In this document: positions 1 through 9,045 of the stretch, piece after piece | Layout of the letters: every line of letters begins with the position of its first letter | Position numbering within the stretch: the stretch's first letter is position 1 | From: Polynucleobacter meluiroseus | Lineage (GTDB): Bacteria; Pseudomonadota; Gammaproteobacteria; Burkholderiales; Burkholderiaceae | Assembly (NCBI GenBank): GCA_945867755.1 | Contig: CAMBJN010000002.1 | Coordinates: forward strand, 1 to 35,852 | DNA length: 35,852 nucleotides | Direction: 5' to 3' | Made by a program: the position numbers and the translations under genes | The notes under the pieces: generated by a model | What the model saw: the letters and a program-made list of their open reading frames with translations, nothing else | What the model was told of the DNA's origin: nothing | The model's database searches: none

Positions 1-10
1 TACCAATCAA

Positions 11-829
11 TTAAATTTTTATTTGCTTAAGCCCTAAGACATCTTGCATGTCAAATAAGCCATTCGTTTGCTTGGCTAAGAAACGTCCAGCCCTCACAGA
101 GCCCTGTGCGTAGGACATTCTACTGGCAGATTTATGCGTCACTTCAATGCGCTCACCGTCGCCACAGAACATGACCGTGTGATCACCCACAATGTCGCCA
201 CCACGGATGGTGGCAAAACCAATGGTGCCCTCTTCACGCTCACCCGTATGACCTTCTCTGGCGTAAACAGCACAATCTTTGAGCTCTTTACCCAAAGCCT
301 TCGCGATCACTTCGCCCATCCCAATTGCAGTTCCTGATGGAGCATCCACCTTATGTTTGTGATGGGCTTCAACAATCTCAATGTCATAACCTGAGTTCAA
401 AATCTTGGCCGCCACTTCTAATAATTTAAATGTGGCATTAACGCCCACACTCATGTTTGGGGCAAAAACAATGGCAATTTTTTCACTGGCTTTTTTAAGC
501 CTTGCTTTTTGCGCATCAGAAAACCCAGTAGTGCCAATGATCATCTTCACACCTAAAGCTTCAGCAACTTCAAGATGCGCCAAAGAACCTTCAGGTCTTG
601 TGAAGTCAATTAAAAAATCAGCACCTTTTAAACCTTCTTTGATATCTGCAGTGATTTTGATACCCGTACTTTTACCTAAAAAAGCTGCCGGATCTTGGCC
701 CAGCTGGGCACTTCCTGAAATATCCAAAGCACCCACCAATTGAGCATCAGTAGTATTCAAGACCGTTTCAATCAACATACGACCCATGCGACCAGATGCA
801 CCTGCAATGGCAAATTTCAAAGTTGTCAT
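11..829 (-). CDS. dapB: 4-hydroxy-tetrahydrodipicolinate reductase
   Basis: DapB reduces hydroxy-tetrahydrodipicolinate with NAD(P)H in the cytosolic lysine/diaminopimelate pathway that feeds peptidoglycan. The 272-residue product has the usual family length. An N-terminal Rossmann motif (GASGRMG, residues 10-16) is followed by the substrate and catalytic motif [15 protein letters not shown] at about 154-168. There H156/H157 and K160 match the His pair and Lys of the E. coli enzyme. The ATG at 829 directly precedes the conserved Rossmann start. The gene lies 70 bp downstream of bamE on the same strand, the usual pairing in betaproteobacteria, and the two are probably cotranscribed. The stop is only 10 bp from the window edge, so what follows is unseen. 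The call is secure. Confidence 0.97.
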   Translation of the reverse strand: MTTLKFAIAGASGRMGRMLIETVLNTTDAQLVGALDISGSAQLGQDPAAFLGKSTGIKITADIKEGLKGADFLIDFTRPEGSLAHLEVAEALGVKMIIGTTGFSDAQKARLKKASEKIAIVFAPNMSVGVNATFKLLEVAAKILNSGYDIEIVEAHHKHKVDAPSGTAIGMGEVIAKALGKELKDCAVYAREGHTGEREEGTIGFATIRGGDIVGDHTVMFCGDGERIEVTHKSASRMSYAQGSVRAGRFLAKQTNGLFDMQDVLGLKQIKI

Positions 830-899
830 TTTTTATCTCTGCTTTTTATTTTTTGTTCGTTCTTTGGTTTGTTATTTTAAGTATTTTATGTTGTTTTAA

Positions 900-1475
900 T
901 TAATTTCTAGTGTCGCCAGGCGGTATTCCAATGCCTTGCGTTGGGTTTGGAACCGTTTGTACTGTTGGAGCAGCATGCTCGCTTTCTAACTCTGGTGCAA
1001 CTGCTTTGCGCTGGACTCGACGAGAAGACTTAATGCCATCAATCTCAGCAATCAATTCATATTCTGTAGGCAAATCATCAGCATTGATTTTTTTTAATAA
1101 ATCTTTTTCAAACATCAATGTCACCTGACGCTGTTCGACTAATTGAGTGTCGCCTCGCTTAAATGCGAACACGTAATCCCAACGATTTGGGTGCATCACA
1201 CTAGTGATTAATGGCGTACCTAAAATAACTTTGACCTCTTCTCGATCCATGCCAAGTCTGAGTCTTTCTAATTGCTCTTTAGAAATAAAGTTACCTTGAA
1301 CCATGTCTGGTCTGTATGGCTTTAAAACTTTACCTAATTTACTTTTGGAATCCTCAGAGAAAGTTGTCATACTTTTACAAGCAGTTAAACCTACTAAGGC
1401 GCAAGCCAATAAGGCCCACTTACCTAGAGTAAAAGTAAGGCCCGTTGTATTTCTGATGTTTGAGTACATTTGCAT
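900..1475 (-). CDS. bamE: outer membrane protein assembly factor BamE (SmpA/OmlA)
   Basis: BamE is a small outer-membrane lipoprotein of the BAM complex that inserts beta-barrel proteins. The 191-residue product starts with a signal peptide (hydrophobic stretch at about 18-31) ending in the lipobox LTAC, so C33 should be the lipidated cysteine. The SmpA/OmlA fold follows, with the motif RLGMDREEVKVILGTP and the strand WDYVFAFKRG. The C-terminal tail beyond about residue 150 is longer than in E. coli BamE (113 residues) and is low in complexity, as in other betaproteobacterial OmlA proteins. The ATG at 1475 was chosen because it retains the charged n-region. A second ATG two codons on is equally possible, and no strong ribosome binding site separates them. 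In many relatives fur lies divergently upstream, but it is absent here. Confidence 0.93.
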   Translation of the reverse strand: MQMYSNIRNTTGLTFTLGKWALLACALVGLTACKSMTTFSEDSKSKLGKVLKPYRPDMVQGNFISKEQLERLRLGMDREEVKVILGTPLITSVMHPNRWDYVFAFKRGDTQLVEQRQVTLMFEKDLLKKINADDLPTEYELIAEIDGIKSSRRVQRKAVAPELESEHAAPTVQTVPNPTQGIGIPPGDTRN

Positions 1476-1786
1476 AGTAAGCCGTGTTTTGTAGATGATT
1501 GATTTTACCGCTATGAGATGTACTTTATATCCAAATATTTAGAGCCTTTTTGAGGATTTATGTTTTAGCTAGTGCCATTTTGAAGTTACTTAGCAATCTA
1601 TGGCCCAAATGCCTCGACGTAAGCATCAAAAATAGTCTTATAAAGGAAGCTTTAATAAGATTTTCTTAATTAAAGAAGTCTTTAATAAGCAAACAACCCT
1701 CAAATATAAAAATAAAATACATATAAATCAATGGCTTAATCAATAAATTAGTCTGCAGAGAGATTATTAAAATGAATTAACCATAA
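1476..1786. other. gene-free AT-rich intergenic region upstream of bamE
   Basis: About 310 bp between the bamE start and the gap terminator hold no credible reading frame and no structured RNA that I recognise. The only organised part is a perfect palindrome at 1669-1686, with a 10-bp direct repeat (CTTTAATAAG) at 1650-1659 and 1680-1689. In many beta- and gammaproteobacteria the fur gene sits here, divergent from bamE. Nothing resembling Fur is seen in any frame. Confidence 0.7.
1650..1689. repeat. palindrome plus 30-bp-spaced direct repeat, possible operator
   Basis: ATTAAAGA at 1669-1676 and TCTTTAAT at 1679-1686 are perfect inverted arms around a 2-base centre. CTTTAATAAG occurs at 1650-1659 and again at 1680-1689, exactly 30 bp apart or about three helical turns. 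Such an arrangement could bind a dimeric regulator upstream of bamE. The region is AT-rich, so chance is a real alternative. Confidence 0.35.
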
Positions 1787-1812
1787 AAAAAGACCTGCGA
1801 ACAGGTCTTTTT
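1787..1812 (-). terminator. rho-independent terminator of gap
   Basis: An 11-bp perfect stem (1787-1797 with 1802-1812) has a 4-base loop, which reads TTCG on the minus strand, and ends in five T on the minus strand. It lies 18 bp after the gap stop and closes the tkt-gap unit. A-runs on the other side make it symmetrical, so it could also work on the plus strand. Confidence 0.88.
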
Positions 1813-1830
1813 AGGCAATAAAGAAAAAGC

Positions 1831-2847
1831 TTACTTCGCAGCCATCAATGCCTTTGTCGCATTCAACATCTGGCAGCTATAACCCCATTCGTTGTCATAC
1901 CAAGAGAGGATTTTGACCAGCTTGCCATCTTTGGAGACGCGCGTTTGAGTACTATCAAAAATACTTGGGCGTGGATCATGATTGAAATCAATAGAAACCA
2001 AAGGTAAGGTGTTGTAGCCCAAGATGCCTTTCAATGGACCGCTTTCGCTGGCCTTTTTGATGAGCTCATTCACTTCTTCAACTGTTGTGACTTTGCTTGG
2101 TGTGAATGTCAAATCAACCACTGAGACGTTGATTGTTGGTACACGCATCGCAAAACCATCAAACTTACCTTGTAGCTGTGGCAATACCAAACCAACCGCT
2201 GCCGCAGCACCTGTTTTCGTAGGAATCATACTCATCGTGGCTGAACGAGCGCGACGCATATCCTTGTGATAAACGTCCGTTAAAACCTGGTCATTGGTAT
2301 ACGCATGAATCGTGGTCATCAAACCTGATTCAATGCCGATCGAATCCAACAATGGTTTTACAACCGGTGCCAAACAATTGGTGGTGCAGCTCGCGTTTGA
2401 AACCACTTGATCACCGGCTTTAAGAACTTGATGGTTGACGCCATAAACAATCGTGGCATCCACATCTTTTTCACCAGGGGCAGAAATAAGAACCTTCTTG
2501 GCGCCTTGCTGAATGTGCACCATGGCTTTTTCTTTCGAAGTAAAAGCACCAGAACACTCTAAAACAACATCCACACCCAAATCACCCCAGGTTGTCTCTA
2601 AAGGATTGCGTGTTGAAAAAATCTTGATGCGGTCACCATTGATCACCATGTGATCACCGTCCACCGTCACAGTACCTGGGAAACGACCATGCGCTGAATC
2701 ATATTGGGTTAAGTGAGCATTGATATCAATACCGCCTAAACCATTGATCGCAACCACCTTGATGTCATCGTGTTTCTCTTCATAAATAGCGCGAACCACC
2801 ATGCGCCCAATACGACCATAACCGTTAATTGCGACTTTGATTGTCAT
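1831..2847 (-). CDS. gap: type I glyceraldehyde-3-phosphate dehydrogenase
   Basis: This enzyme oxidises glyceraldehyde 3-phosphate to 1,3-bisphosphoglycerate in glycolysis and gluconeogenesis. The product is 338 residues, the normal length. The N-terminal nucleotide motif is NGYGRIGR (8-15), the active site is SNASCTTNC with catalytic C154, and WYDNEWGYS lies near the C-terminus. The oddity is at the second beta strand of the Rossmann fold. Most NAD-dependent homologues read VAIND there, but this one reads VAING with Gly at residue 36 (codon GGT at 2740-2742). That Asp normally binds the adenosine ribose hydroxyls and excludes NADP, so cofactor preference may be relaxed. The gene lies 54 bp downstream of tkt with AAGGGA before the ATG, so the two likely form one transcript. 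Confidence 0.96.
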   Translation of the reverse strand: MTIKVAINGYGRIGRMVVRAIYEEKHDDIKVVAINGLGGIDINAHLTQYDSAHGRFPGTVTVDGDHMVINGDRIKIFSTRNPLETTWGDLGVDVVLECSGAFTSKEKAMVHIQQGAKKVLISAPGEKDVDATIVYGVNHQVLKAGDQVVSNASCTTNCLAPVVKPLLDSIGIESGLMTTIHAYTNDQVLTDVYHKDMRRARSATMSMIPTKTGAAAAVGLVLPQLQGKFDGFAMRVPTINVSVVDLTFTPSKVTTVEEVNELIKKASESGPLKGILGYNTLPLVSIDFNHDPRPSIFDSTQTRVSKDGKLVKILSWYDNEWGYSCQMLNATKALMAAK

Positions 2848-2901
2848 TGCAAATCCCTTTTATCTAAATTCTTTTAAAAACAATTTTTTAATTAATTATT
2901 T

Positions 2902-4881
2902 TCAAATACATTGACGCACTGTTTTGGCCACTGACTCGGCCGCCAAACCAAAATGCTTGTATAAAACGCCTGCTGGAGCTGACTCACCAAAGGTATCCAC
3001 GCCATGCACTGCTGCACAGGCATACTTCCACCAGTAGTCGGTCACACCAGCTTCAATCGCAATTCGTGGTAAACCTGCTGGCAAAACTGAATCTTTATAA
3101 GCTTTGCTTTGGCGATCAAACACGGTAGTGGATGGCATCGACACTATGCGCACCGAGATACCTTCTTGTTTTAATAGTTCTGCTGTTTCCAAGGCAATCG
3201 CAATTTCAGAACCAGTTGCCATCAACACAGCTTGGGCATTCTTATCATCACGCATCACGTAAGCACCCTTCTGAATCGCTTCAGTTTGCTTAGCATCACG
3301 TTTAACAAATGGGCAGTTTTGACGACTGAAAATTAAACTGGATGGGCCGTTCTTACGCTTGACGGCAAAAGCCCAAGCCACAGCACTTTCAGTGGTGTCA
3401 CAAGGACGCCACACATCCATATTAGGGATCAAGCGCAAGCTGGCCACATGCTCAACCGATTGATGCGTTGGACCATCTTCCCCCAAACCAATCGAATCGT
3501 GTGTGAACACAAAAATGCTGCGCAACTTCATCAAAGCCGCCATGCGCAAAGCATTGCGGCTGTAATCTGAGAAGGTTAAGAAAGTGGCGCCAAATGGAAT
3601 ATAGCCGCCGTGTAGCGCAATGCCGTTCATGATCGCGCTCATACCAAATTCACGAACGCCATAATTGATGTGATTACCCCACTGGTCTGCACGAACCGCT
3701 TTGCAAGTTGACCAGTTGGTTAAGTTTGAACCTGTTAAGTCAGCTGAACCACCCATGAACTCGGGTAATGCTGGCGCTAAAGCCTCAATCGCATTTTGGC
3801 TGGCTTTGCGGGTGGCAATCGTTTCAGCTTTTTGCGCACAAATGTCTAGGTAAGCGCTGACAGTTTTATCAAAGTCACCCGGCAAGTCTCCTGACATACG
3901 ACGCACAAATTCTTGGGCTTCTTTTGGATATTTGGCGCGGTAAGCACCAAACTTGCTGTTCCACTCCGTTTCTACATTAGCGCCTTTGATCTTTGCATCC
4001 CATGCTGTATAAACATCAGCAGGTATTTCAAATGGACCGTGATTCCAACCAATTGCTGCACGTGTTGCAGCAATCTCTGCTGCACCCAATGGTGCGCCGT
4101 GAACCTTATCAGTGCCCGCTAAATTTGGAGAACCTTGACCAATCGAAGTTTTGCAACAAATGAATGTTGGTTTGTCACTATTTTTAGCTTTGGCAATTGC
4201 AGCGGCCACTGCATCAGCATCGTGACCATTGATATCACGAATCACATTCCAACCATAAGCCTCAAAACGCTTCGGCGTATCTTCAGCAAACCAATTAACT
4301 ACTTTGCCATCGATTGAAATACCGTTGTCATCCCATAGTGCAATTAATTTATTGAGCTTTAGAGTGCCAGCCAATGAACAGGCTTCATGACTCACACCCT
4401 CCATCAAACAACCATCACCTAAAAATACATAAGTGTGGTGATCGACAATATCCAAACCAGGACGATTGAATTCTTCTGCCAACAACTTCTCAGCCAGCGC
4501 CATACCTACTGCATTTGTAATGCCTTGACCCAATGGACCAGTGGTTGTTTCTACACCTGGGGTGATGCCGTATTCAGGATGACCCGCTGTTTTGCTGTGC
4601 AATTGACGAAAGTTTTTTAACTCCTGCATCGGTAAGTCATAACCGGTTAGATGCAATAAGGCATACAACAGCATGGAGCCGTGACCATTGGATAAAACAA
4701 AACGGTCGCGGTTCATCCACAGTGGATTTTTAGGGTTGTGTTTGAGATGCTGCCCCCACAGACCTACCGCAATTTCCGCCATTCCCATCGGCATACCTGG
4801 GTGTCCAGAATTGGCTTGCTGAACTGCATCCATTGCTAATGCACGAATTGCATTAGCCATATTTTTTTGCTGTGACGACAT
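2902..4881 (-). CDS. tkt: transketolase
   Basis: Transketolase is thiamine-diphosphate dependent and moves two-carbon units between sugar phosphates in the pentose phosphate pathway. From the ATG at 4881 the product is 659 residues, the usual family length. The N-terminal domain shows [17 protein letters not shown] and the diphosphate/metal motif [13 protein letters not shown]. The pyrimidine-binding domain shows [14 protein letters not shown], which carries the conserved Glu and His. The frame stays open upstream to 4956. The start at 4881 was preferred because homologues begin just before a segment like [23 protein letters not shown], and because the longer form would run into the region between tkt and rsmE. 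AGGGA lies about 5 bases before this ATG. gap follows on the same strand. Confidence 0.96.
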   Translation of the reverse strand: MSSQQKNMANAIRALAMDAVQQANSGHPGMPMGMAEIAVGLWGQHLKHNPKNPLWMNRDRFVLSNGHGSMLLYALLHLTGYDLPMQELKNFRQLHSKTAGHPEYGITPGVETTTGPLGQGITNAVGMALAEKLLAEEFNRPGLDIVDHHTYVFLGDGCLMEGVSHEACSLAGTLKLNKLIALWDDNGISIDGKVVNWFAEDTPKRFEAYGWNVIRDINGHDADAVAAAIAKAKNSDKPTFICCKTSIGQGSPNLAGTDKVHGAPLGAAEIAATRAAIGWNHGPFEIPADVYTAWDAKIKGANVETEWNSKFGAYRAKYPKEAQEFVRRMSGDLPGDFDKTVSAYLDICAQKAETIATRKASQNAIEALAPALPEFMGGSADLTGSNLTNWSTCKAVRADQWGNHINYGVREFGMSAIMNGIALHGGYIPFGATFLTFSDYSRNALRMAALMKLRSIFVFTHDSIGLGEDGPTHQSVEHVASLRLIPNMDVWRPCDTTESAVAWAFAVKRKNGPSSLIFSRQNCPFVKRDAKQTEAIQKGAYVMRDDKNAQAVLMATGSEIAIALETAELLKQEGISVRIVSMPSTTVFDRQSKAYKDSVLPAGLPRIAIEAGVTDYWWKYACAAVHGVDTFGESAPAGVLYKHFGLAAESVAKTVRQCI

Positions 4882-4967
4882 GTTTTTCCCTGCGGCTTGT
4901 TTTTGGATGAAAGCCATTTTTCCGCTAAAAACGCAGAAAAAGTCTCTATCCCTCAAAACTCAGCATT

Positions 4968-4995
4968 TTATCATTGGCGCCTCATCGCTTATGAT
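4968..4995 (+). promoter_or_regulatory. candidate rsmE promoter
   Basis: TTATCA (4968-4973) and TATGAT (4990-4995) are separated by 16 bp. The -10 ends 6 bp before the rsmE ATG at 5002, so transcription would begin at or next to the start codon. This is pattern matching only. Confidence 0.35.
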
Positions 4996-5001
4996 TGTTT
5001 T

Positions 5002-5754
5002 ATGTCTCATTTTTATCTTCCTGGCCTTTGGCCAAAACCTGGCGTCGACATCAGCGATGAAATACCCTTAGATGTCAAATTAGCCCATCATTTGCGAGTT
5101 CGCAGAATTGAGCCGGGCGAAACATTTAAAGTCTTTGATGGCAAGGGATTAACCGCCAATGCTTGTTTGGTAGTCCTGGATAAAAAGAATGCCGCCGTGC
5201 GCCTCTCAGAGATTTCAGAAAATCGTCGCACCGAAACAAAATCCCCCATCACCCTGGCCCAAGGTATGGCTAGTAGCGACAAAATGGACTGGTTGATTGA
5301 AAAATCAGTCGAACTGGGCATTGCTCATATGATCCCACTTCACACCGAACGATCAGTGGTGAGGTTGGATGGCGAACGTGCCACAAAAAAAGTCACCCAT
5401 TGGGAGGGTATTTTGGTAGCCGCATCAGAACAATCGGGCAGAACCGTGATCCCCCAACTGGCGCCTATACAAAATTTACCTTTGTGGTTAGCCAGTCTTA
5501 ATCCACATGATCAGGCCTTGCGCATCATGCTGTCGCCTCGCGCAGATCAAGCCATGCTGGGCGTTCTTAAACGCTGCACTCCCCAAGCATTGACCTTACT
5601 GATTGGCCCCGAAGGTGGTTTGAGTGAATCAGAAGAAGAACAAGCCAAACGTGCAGGATTTATTCCAGTCTCAATGGGGCAACGTATTCTTCGCACAGAA
5701 ACTGCCGGCATTGTTGCCTTGGCAGCGATTCATACAATTTGGAATCAGTTTTAA
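5002..5754 (+). CDS. rsmE: 16S rRNA (uracil(1498)-N(3))-methyltransferase
   Basis: RsmE methylates U1498 of 16S rRNA in the 30S subunit, using S-adenosylmethionine. From the ATG at 5002 the product is 250 residues, as expected. It starts with the small RNA-binding PUA-like domain (LAHHLRVRRIEPGETFKVFDGKG) and continues into the SPOUT trefoil-knot fold. The knot motifs are visible: LTLLIGPEGGLSESEEEQAK, then GQRILRTETAGIVAL at the C-terminus. An upstream in-frame ATG at 4897 would add 35 unrelated residues and overlap the region upstream of tkt, so it was rejected. The gene is divergent from tkt and ends at a bidirectional terminator facing the barstar-family gene. No clear ribosome binding site precedes 5002. 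Confidence 0.95.
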   Translation: MSHFYLPGLWPKPGVDISDEIPLDVKLAHHLRVRRIEPGETFKVFDGKGLTANACLVVLDKKNAAVRLSEISENRRTETKSPITLAQGMASSDKMDWLIEKSVELGIAHMIPLHTERSVVRLDGERATKKVTHWEGILVAASEQSGRTVIPQLAPIQNLPLWLASLNPHDQALRIMLSPRADQAMLGVLKRCTPQALTLLIGPEGGLSESEEEQAKRAGFIPVSMGQRILRTETAGIVALAAIHTIWNQF

Positions 5755-5770
5755 TAAAAATTAAGTCGCA

Positions 5771-5796
5771 AAAAAAGCCGCTCAGCGGCTTTTTTT
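5771..5796. terminator. bidirectional terminator between rsmE and the barstar-family gene
   Basis: An 11-bp stem (5771-5781 with 5785-5795) with a GC core GCCGC/GCGGC and a 3-base loop is flanked by A and T runs, giving a U tail in both directions. It lies 16 bp after rsmE and 47 bp after the convergent barstar-family stop. Confidence 0.92.
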
Positions 5797-5843
5797 ATTT
5801 GTTCTAACTCTCCATTGAGATCTAAAATTTAGAAACTTGGGAA

Positions 5844-6386
5844 TTACGCGAAAGAGTAAAACACCCTGCAAGAGACGCGACGATCCGCCCAAAACTCAAC
5901 GGCGTCTCTGAAAACGTCTAAAAGAGTTTCTCGTGCTTCTTTGTCAAACTTGTGGGTGCATGGCAAACCTTCAAGCACGATCACGAAACCAGGTTGCGAT
6001 CCTGAACGATCAATCAAAGTTGTTAATGAATCCAATAAGTTGTCAAAATTTTTCGCCTGCTGCCTTGGGAAATAAAAACCCTTGGCAATACGATCCAAAA
6101 CTTCTGACTTGGTAATAGCCTCGGTTGCATTGGCATAAATAAAATGATTGCCCAATTCTTCAGCCGCTTCCATCAAGTCAGCGGTTCTGAATGCACGAAT
6201 CGACTGAACAATGTTGGTACGAACGGCACGTAAAGCGGCTGTAGGGCCTGCTTCGCGTGCAGCAAGGGCAGTGCGCCAAGTGGGCGCAGTTTTTGACCTC
6301 AAGGCCTGCGTATTGGCAACAGACGCCCTCAGATTGGCCAGAGCAGGCTCACCGTAAAGATTGTTTTCTGAAATATTCGTCATCAT
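5844..6386 (-). CDS. barstar-family protein (putative ribonuclease inhibitor), orphan
   Basis: Barstar binds and blocks barnase-type secreted ribonucleases. Of 180 residues, about 78-179 match the family: KSEVLDRIAKGFYFP, then NFDNLLDSLTTL, GFVIVLEGLP and a C-terminal VFRDAVEFWADRR segment followed by a short strand. In the second helix D115 and D119 align with barstar Asp35 and Asp39, the two main barnase contacts, so the inhibitory face may be intact. Residues 1-77 form an Ala- and Arg-rich extension absent from the 90-residue classical barstar. Its role is unknown to me. No barnase or other toxin gene lies next to it: neighbours are rsmE and maeB. Two ATGs at 6386 and 6383 are possible starts, and the region just upstream lacks a ribosome binding site. 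A promoter and palindrome lie upstream. Confidence 0.85.
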   Translation of the reverse strand: MMTNISENNLYGEPALANLRASVANTQALRSKTAPTWRTALAAREAGPTAALRAVRTNIVQSIRAFRTADLMEAAEELGNHFIYANATEAITKSEVLDRIAKGFYFPRQQAKNFDNLLDSLTTLIDRSGSQPGFVIVLEGLPCTHKFDKEARETLLDVFRDAVEFWADRRVSCRVFYSFA

Positions 6387-6430
6387 GATGGAGGTAGAGT
6401 ACCCTTTTTAACCCCCAAAAACAAGTCATG

Positions 6431-6470
6431 CAATGGCTTAATTATAATAAGTCATTGTTTTTTATAACAA
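6431..6470 (-). promoter_or_regulatory. barstar-family promoter with overlapping palindrome
   Basis: On the minus strand TTGTTA (6465-6470) and a perfect TATAAT (6441-6446) are spaced by 18 bp, giving a leader of about 50 bases. The -10 sits in the centre of an inverted repeat, CAATGGCTTA (6431-6440) against TAAGTCATTG (6448-6457), which matches at 9 of 10 positions around a 7-base centre. An operator at this place would block RNA polymerase. Confidence 0.55.
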
Positions 6471-6475
6471 AATAA

Positions 6476-6499
6476 ATATGTGAGCATTCGCTCACATAT
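6476..6499 (-). terminator. terminator of maeB
   Basis: A 10-bp perfect stem (6476-6485 with 6490-6499) with a 4-base loop is followed on the minus strand by the T-rich TTTATTTTG. It lies 12 bp beyond the maeB stop and upstream of the barstar-family promoter, so it should separate the two transcripts. Confidence 0.7.
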
Positions 6500-6511
6500 A
6501 GTATTTAAGAG

Positions 6512-8833
6512 TTATTTCTGCTGCGCTGCCTCTACAACTGCCAAGGTTGTCATATTCACAATTCGGCGTGGCGTGGCTGACGGAGTCAAAATATGGACTG
6601 GTTTTGCAGCCCCCAACAAAATTGGCCCAATTGCAATACCATTACCCGCAGCAGTTTTTAACAAGTTATATGAAATATTGGCAGCATCGATGTTTGGTAA
6701 GACCAATAAATTGGCATCGCCCATCAATGTTGAGTCAGGCATGATTGATTTACGAATCGACTCATCTAATGCGCAATCACCGTGCATTTCACCATCCACT
6801 TTTAGTTCAGGTGCTTTTTCACGCAAGATCGCCAAGGTATCCCGCATCTTTAGAGCTGATGGCGCATCACTTGAACCAAAATTCGAATGTGACAATAAAG
6901 CAACTTTCGGTTCAATACCCAAGGCACGCAATTCTTTAGCGGCCAAAATCGTTAGCTCTGCCAATTGCTCAGCACTTGGATCGATATTGATGTGAGTATC
7001 TACCAAGAACACTTGGCGACCAGGCAATACAAGCGCATTCATGGCACCGTAAGTTTTAGCGCCCACTTCATGACCGATGACTTGATCAATGTAATGCAAG
7101 TGCGCGCCTGTTTGTCCAATCGTGCCGCAGATTAAACCATCTGCCTCACCTTTTTGAACCATCAAAGAACCAATCAAGGTATTGCGACGACGCACTTCTA
7201 AGCGAGCGTAGGACTCGGTCACACCTTTGCGCTCAGTCAAACGGTGATAGGTTTGCCAATAATCGCGATAACGACCATCATCTTCAGGGTTACAAATTTC
7301 GATATCGACGCCAGGTGTCATTCTCAAACCAAAACGCTCGATGCGGCGCTCGATTACTGCCGGACGCCCAATCAAAATCGGATTGGCAATCTTTTCGTCG
7401 ATCAAGACTTGAACTGCTCTTAATACGCGCTCGTCTTCACCTTCAGAGAAAACAATGCGCTTGTTAGCCATTGGTACTTTTTTGGCAACTGAGAACAAAG
7501 GCTTCATGATCGTGCCAGAGTGGTACACGAACTGCTGTAACTGATCTTTGTAAGCGGCAAAATCTTTGATCGGACGAGTCGCAACCCCAGAATCCATCGC
7601 AGCTTTAGCCACTGCTGGAGCAATGATGGCAATCAAGCGAGGGTCGAATGGTTTTGGAATTAAATATTCAGGACCAAACGATAAATTACTTGCGCCATAG
7701 GCAGAAGCAACCACATCGCTTTGCTCTACCTGAGCCAATTCAGCGACAGCGGTCACTGCAGCAATTTCCATCTCACGGGTGATGGTGGTTGCACCAACAT
7801 CCAAAGCGCCACGGAAAATAAATGGGAAGCACAAGACATTATTTACTTGATTTGGATAGTCTGTGCGACCTGTTGCGATGATCGCATCATCACGCACGGC
7901 TTTAACTTCTTCAGGCAAAATTTCTGGCGTTGGATTGGCCAAAGCAAAAACCAAAGGCTTTGCTGCCATCTTTGCCACCATCTCAGGCTTTAAAACACCG
8001 CCGGCAGATAAACCTAAAAATATATCGGCTTTTTCAATCACTTCAGCCAAAGTACGCTGATTGGTTTCTTTGGCAAATGGATCTTTATCTGGGTCCATCA
8101 ATTCTTTACGGCCCTTGTAAACCACGCCAGCCAAGTCAGTCACCCAAATATTCTCGATGGGCATACCCAAGTCAACCAATAAATCCAAACATGCCAATGC
8201 AGCGGCGCCAGCACCTGAAGTGACCAGCTTCACTTTTTTAAGATCTTTACCAACAACTTTTAAGCCGTTCATGATCGCAGCGCCGACCACGATCGCTGTG
8301 CCATGTTGATCATCGTGGAAGACCGGAATCTTCATGCGCTCACGCAACTTGCGCTCAATGTAGAAGCAATCTGGGGCCTTGATGTCCTCTAGATTGATAC
8401 CGCCAAACGTTGGCTCCATCGAGGCGATGATTTCAATTAATTTATCAGGATCTTTTTCATTGATTTCAATATCGAACACATCAATACCAGCGAACTTCTT
8501 AAAGAGCACGCCCTTACCCTCCATCACCGGCTTACTGGCCAAAGGACCAATGTCCCCCAAACCCAAAACAGCCGTGCCATTAGTCACCACACCCACGAGG
8601 TTGCCACGGGATGTATATCGAAAAGCATTGCTAGGATCTTTAACGATTTCTTCACATGCGGCTGCCACACCTGGTGAATAAGCCAAAGCCAAGTCGCGCT
8701 GATTGGTTAACTGTTTGGTGGGCGTGACTGCAATCTTGCCTGGTGTTGGAAACTCGTGATATTCGAGAGCGGCTTTGCGCAGCGCTTCTTTTTGTTGATC
8801 AGCAGAACTTTTTTTACTATCAGATGTTGTCAT
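6512..8833 (-). CDS. maeB: NADP-dependent malic enzyme (MaeB type, malic enzyme-phosphotransacetylase hybrid)
   Basis: The enzyme decarboxylates malate to pyruvate, usually with NADP, linking the TCA cycle to pyruvate and acetyl-CoA. At 773 residues it has the length of the MaeB hybrid class. The N-terminal malic domain shows [14 protein letters not shown] and the metal-binding [16 protein letters not shown] nucleotide-binding region follows ([16 protein letters not shown]) and the malic part ends near residue 430. The rest is a phosphotransacetylase-like domain starting at about 455 ([19 protein letters not shown]). In studied homologues this domain lacks transferase activity and serves in allosteric control by acetyl-CoA. 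The ATG at 8833 fits relatives, which begin with a short polar leader before the conserved [13 protein letters not shown]. It is divergent from thiL. Confidence 0.96.
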   Translation of the reverse strand: MTTSDSKKSSADQQKEALRKAALEYHEFPTPGKIAVTPTKQLTNQRDLALAYSPGVAAACEEIVKDPSNAFRYTSRGNLVGVVTNGTAVLGLGDIGPLASKPVMEGKGVLFKKFAGIDVFDIEINEKDPDKLIEIIASMEPTFGGINLEDIKAPDCFYIERKLRERMKIPVFHDDQHGTAIVVGAAIMNGLKVVGKDLKKVKLVTSGAGAAALACLDLLVDLGMPIENIWVTDLAGVVYKGRKELMDPDKDPFAKETNQRTLAEVIEKADIFLGLSAGGVLKPEMVAKMAAKPLVFALANPTPEILPEEVKAVRDDAIIATGRTDYPNQVNNVLCFPFIFRGALDVGATTITREMEIAAVTAVAELAQVEQSDVVASAYGASNLSFGPEYLIPKPFDPRLIAIIAPAVAKAAMDSGVATRPIKDFAAYKDQLQQFVYHSGTIMKPLFSVAKKVPMANKRIVFSEGEDERVLRAVQVLIDEKIANPILIGRPAVIERRIERFGLRMTPGVDIEICNPEDDGRYRDYWQTYHRLTERKGVTESYARLEVRRRNTLIGSLMVQKGEADGLICGTIGQTGAHLHYIDQVIGHEVGAKTYGAMNALVLPGRQVFLVDTHINIDPSAEQLAELTILAAKELRALGIEPKVALLSHSNFGSSDAPSALKMRDTLAILREKAPELKVDGEMHGDCALDESIRKSIMPDSTLMGDANLLVLPNIDAANISYNLLKTAAGNGIAIGPILLGAAKPVHILTPSATPRRIVNMTTLAVVEAAQQK

Positions 8834-9045
8834 TAAATAATTCTTTCAATCCCAAACAAAGTGGGTGCGTTGAGTTTTATTTTGAATGCTTGTCTCGTAC
8901 TCTTATGTCTTGCTATTTTTGATATTTTTGTGCTTTGTAGGTAGATTCTAGTCCTCTTCTAAGAAAACAGTCCAAACTCTGAGATTCTGAGGCTTATTTT
9001 GAGGGGGGGAAGATCCCTTTTGAGCAATGGTCATACAATTAATAC

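Noticed and set aside
4882-4956. Longer N-terminus of transketolase
   Set aside because: The extra 25 residues match nothing in the family, and the ATG at 4881 fits homologues.
4897-5001. Longer N-terminus of RsmE
   Set aside because: It adds unrelated residues in the tkt upstream region. The start at 5002 gives the normal 250-residue length.
9003-9009. G7 run upstream of thiL as a phase-variable switch
   Set aside because: It lies outside the coding frame and about 25 bp from the likely -10, with no evidence of a second allele. The signal is too weak to report as a finding.
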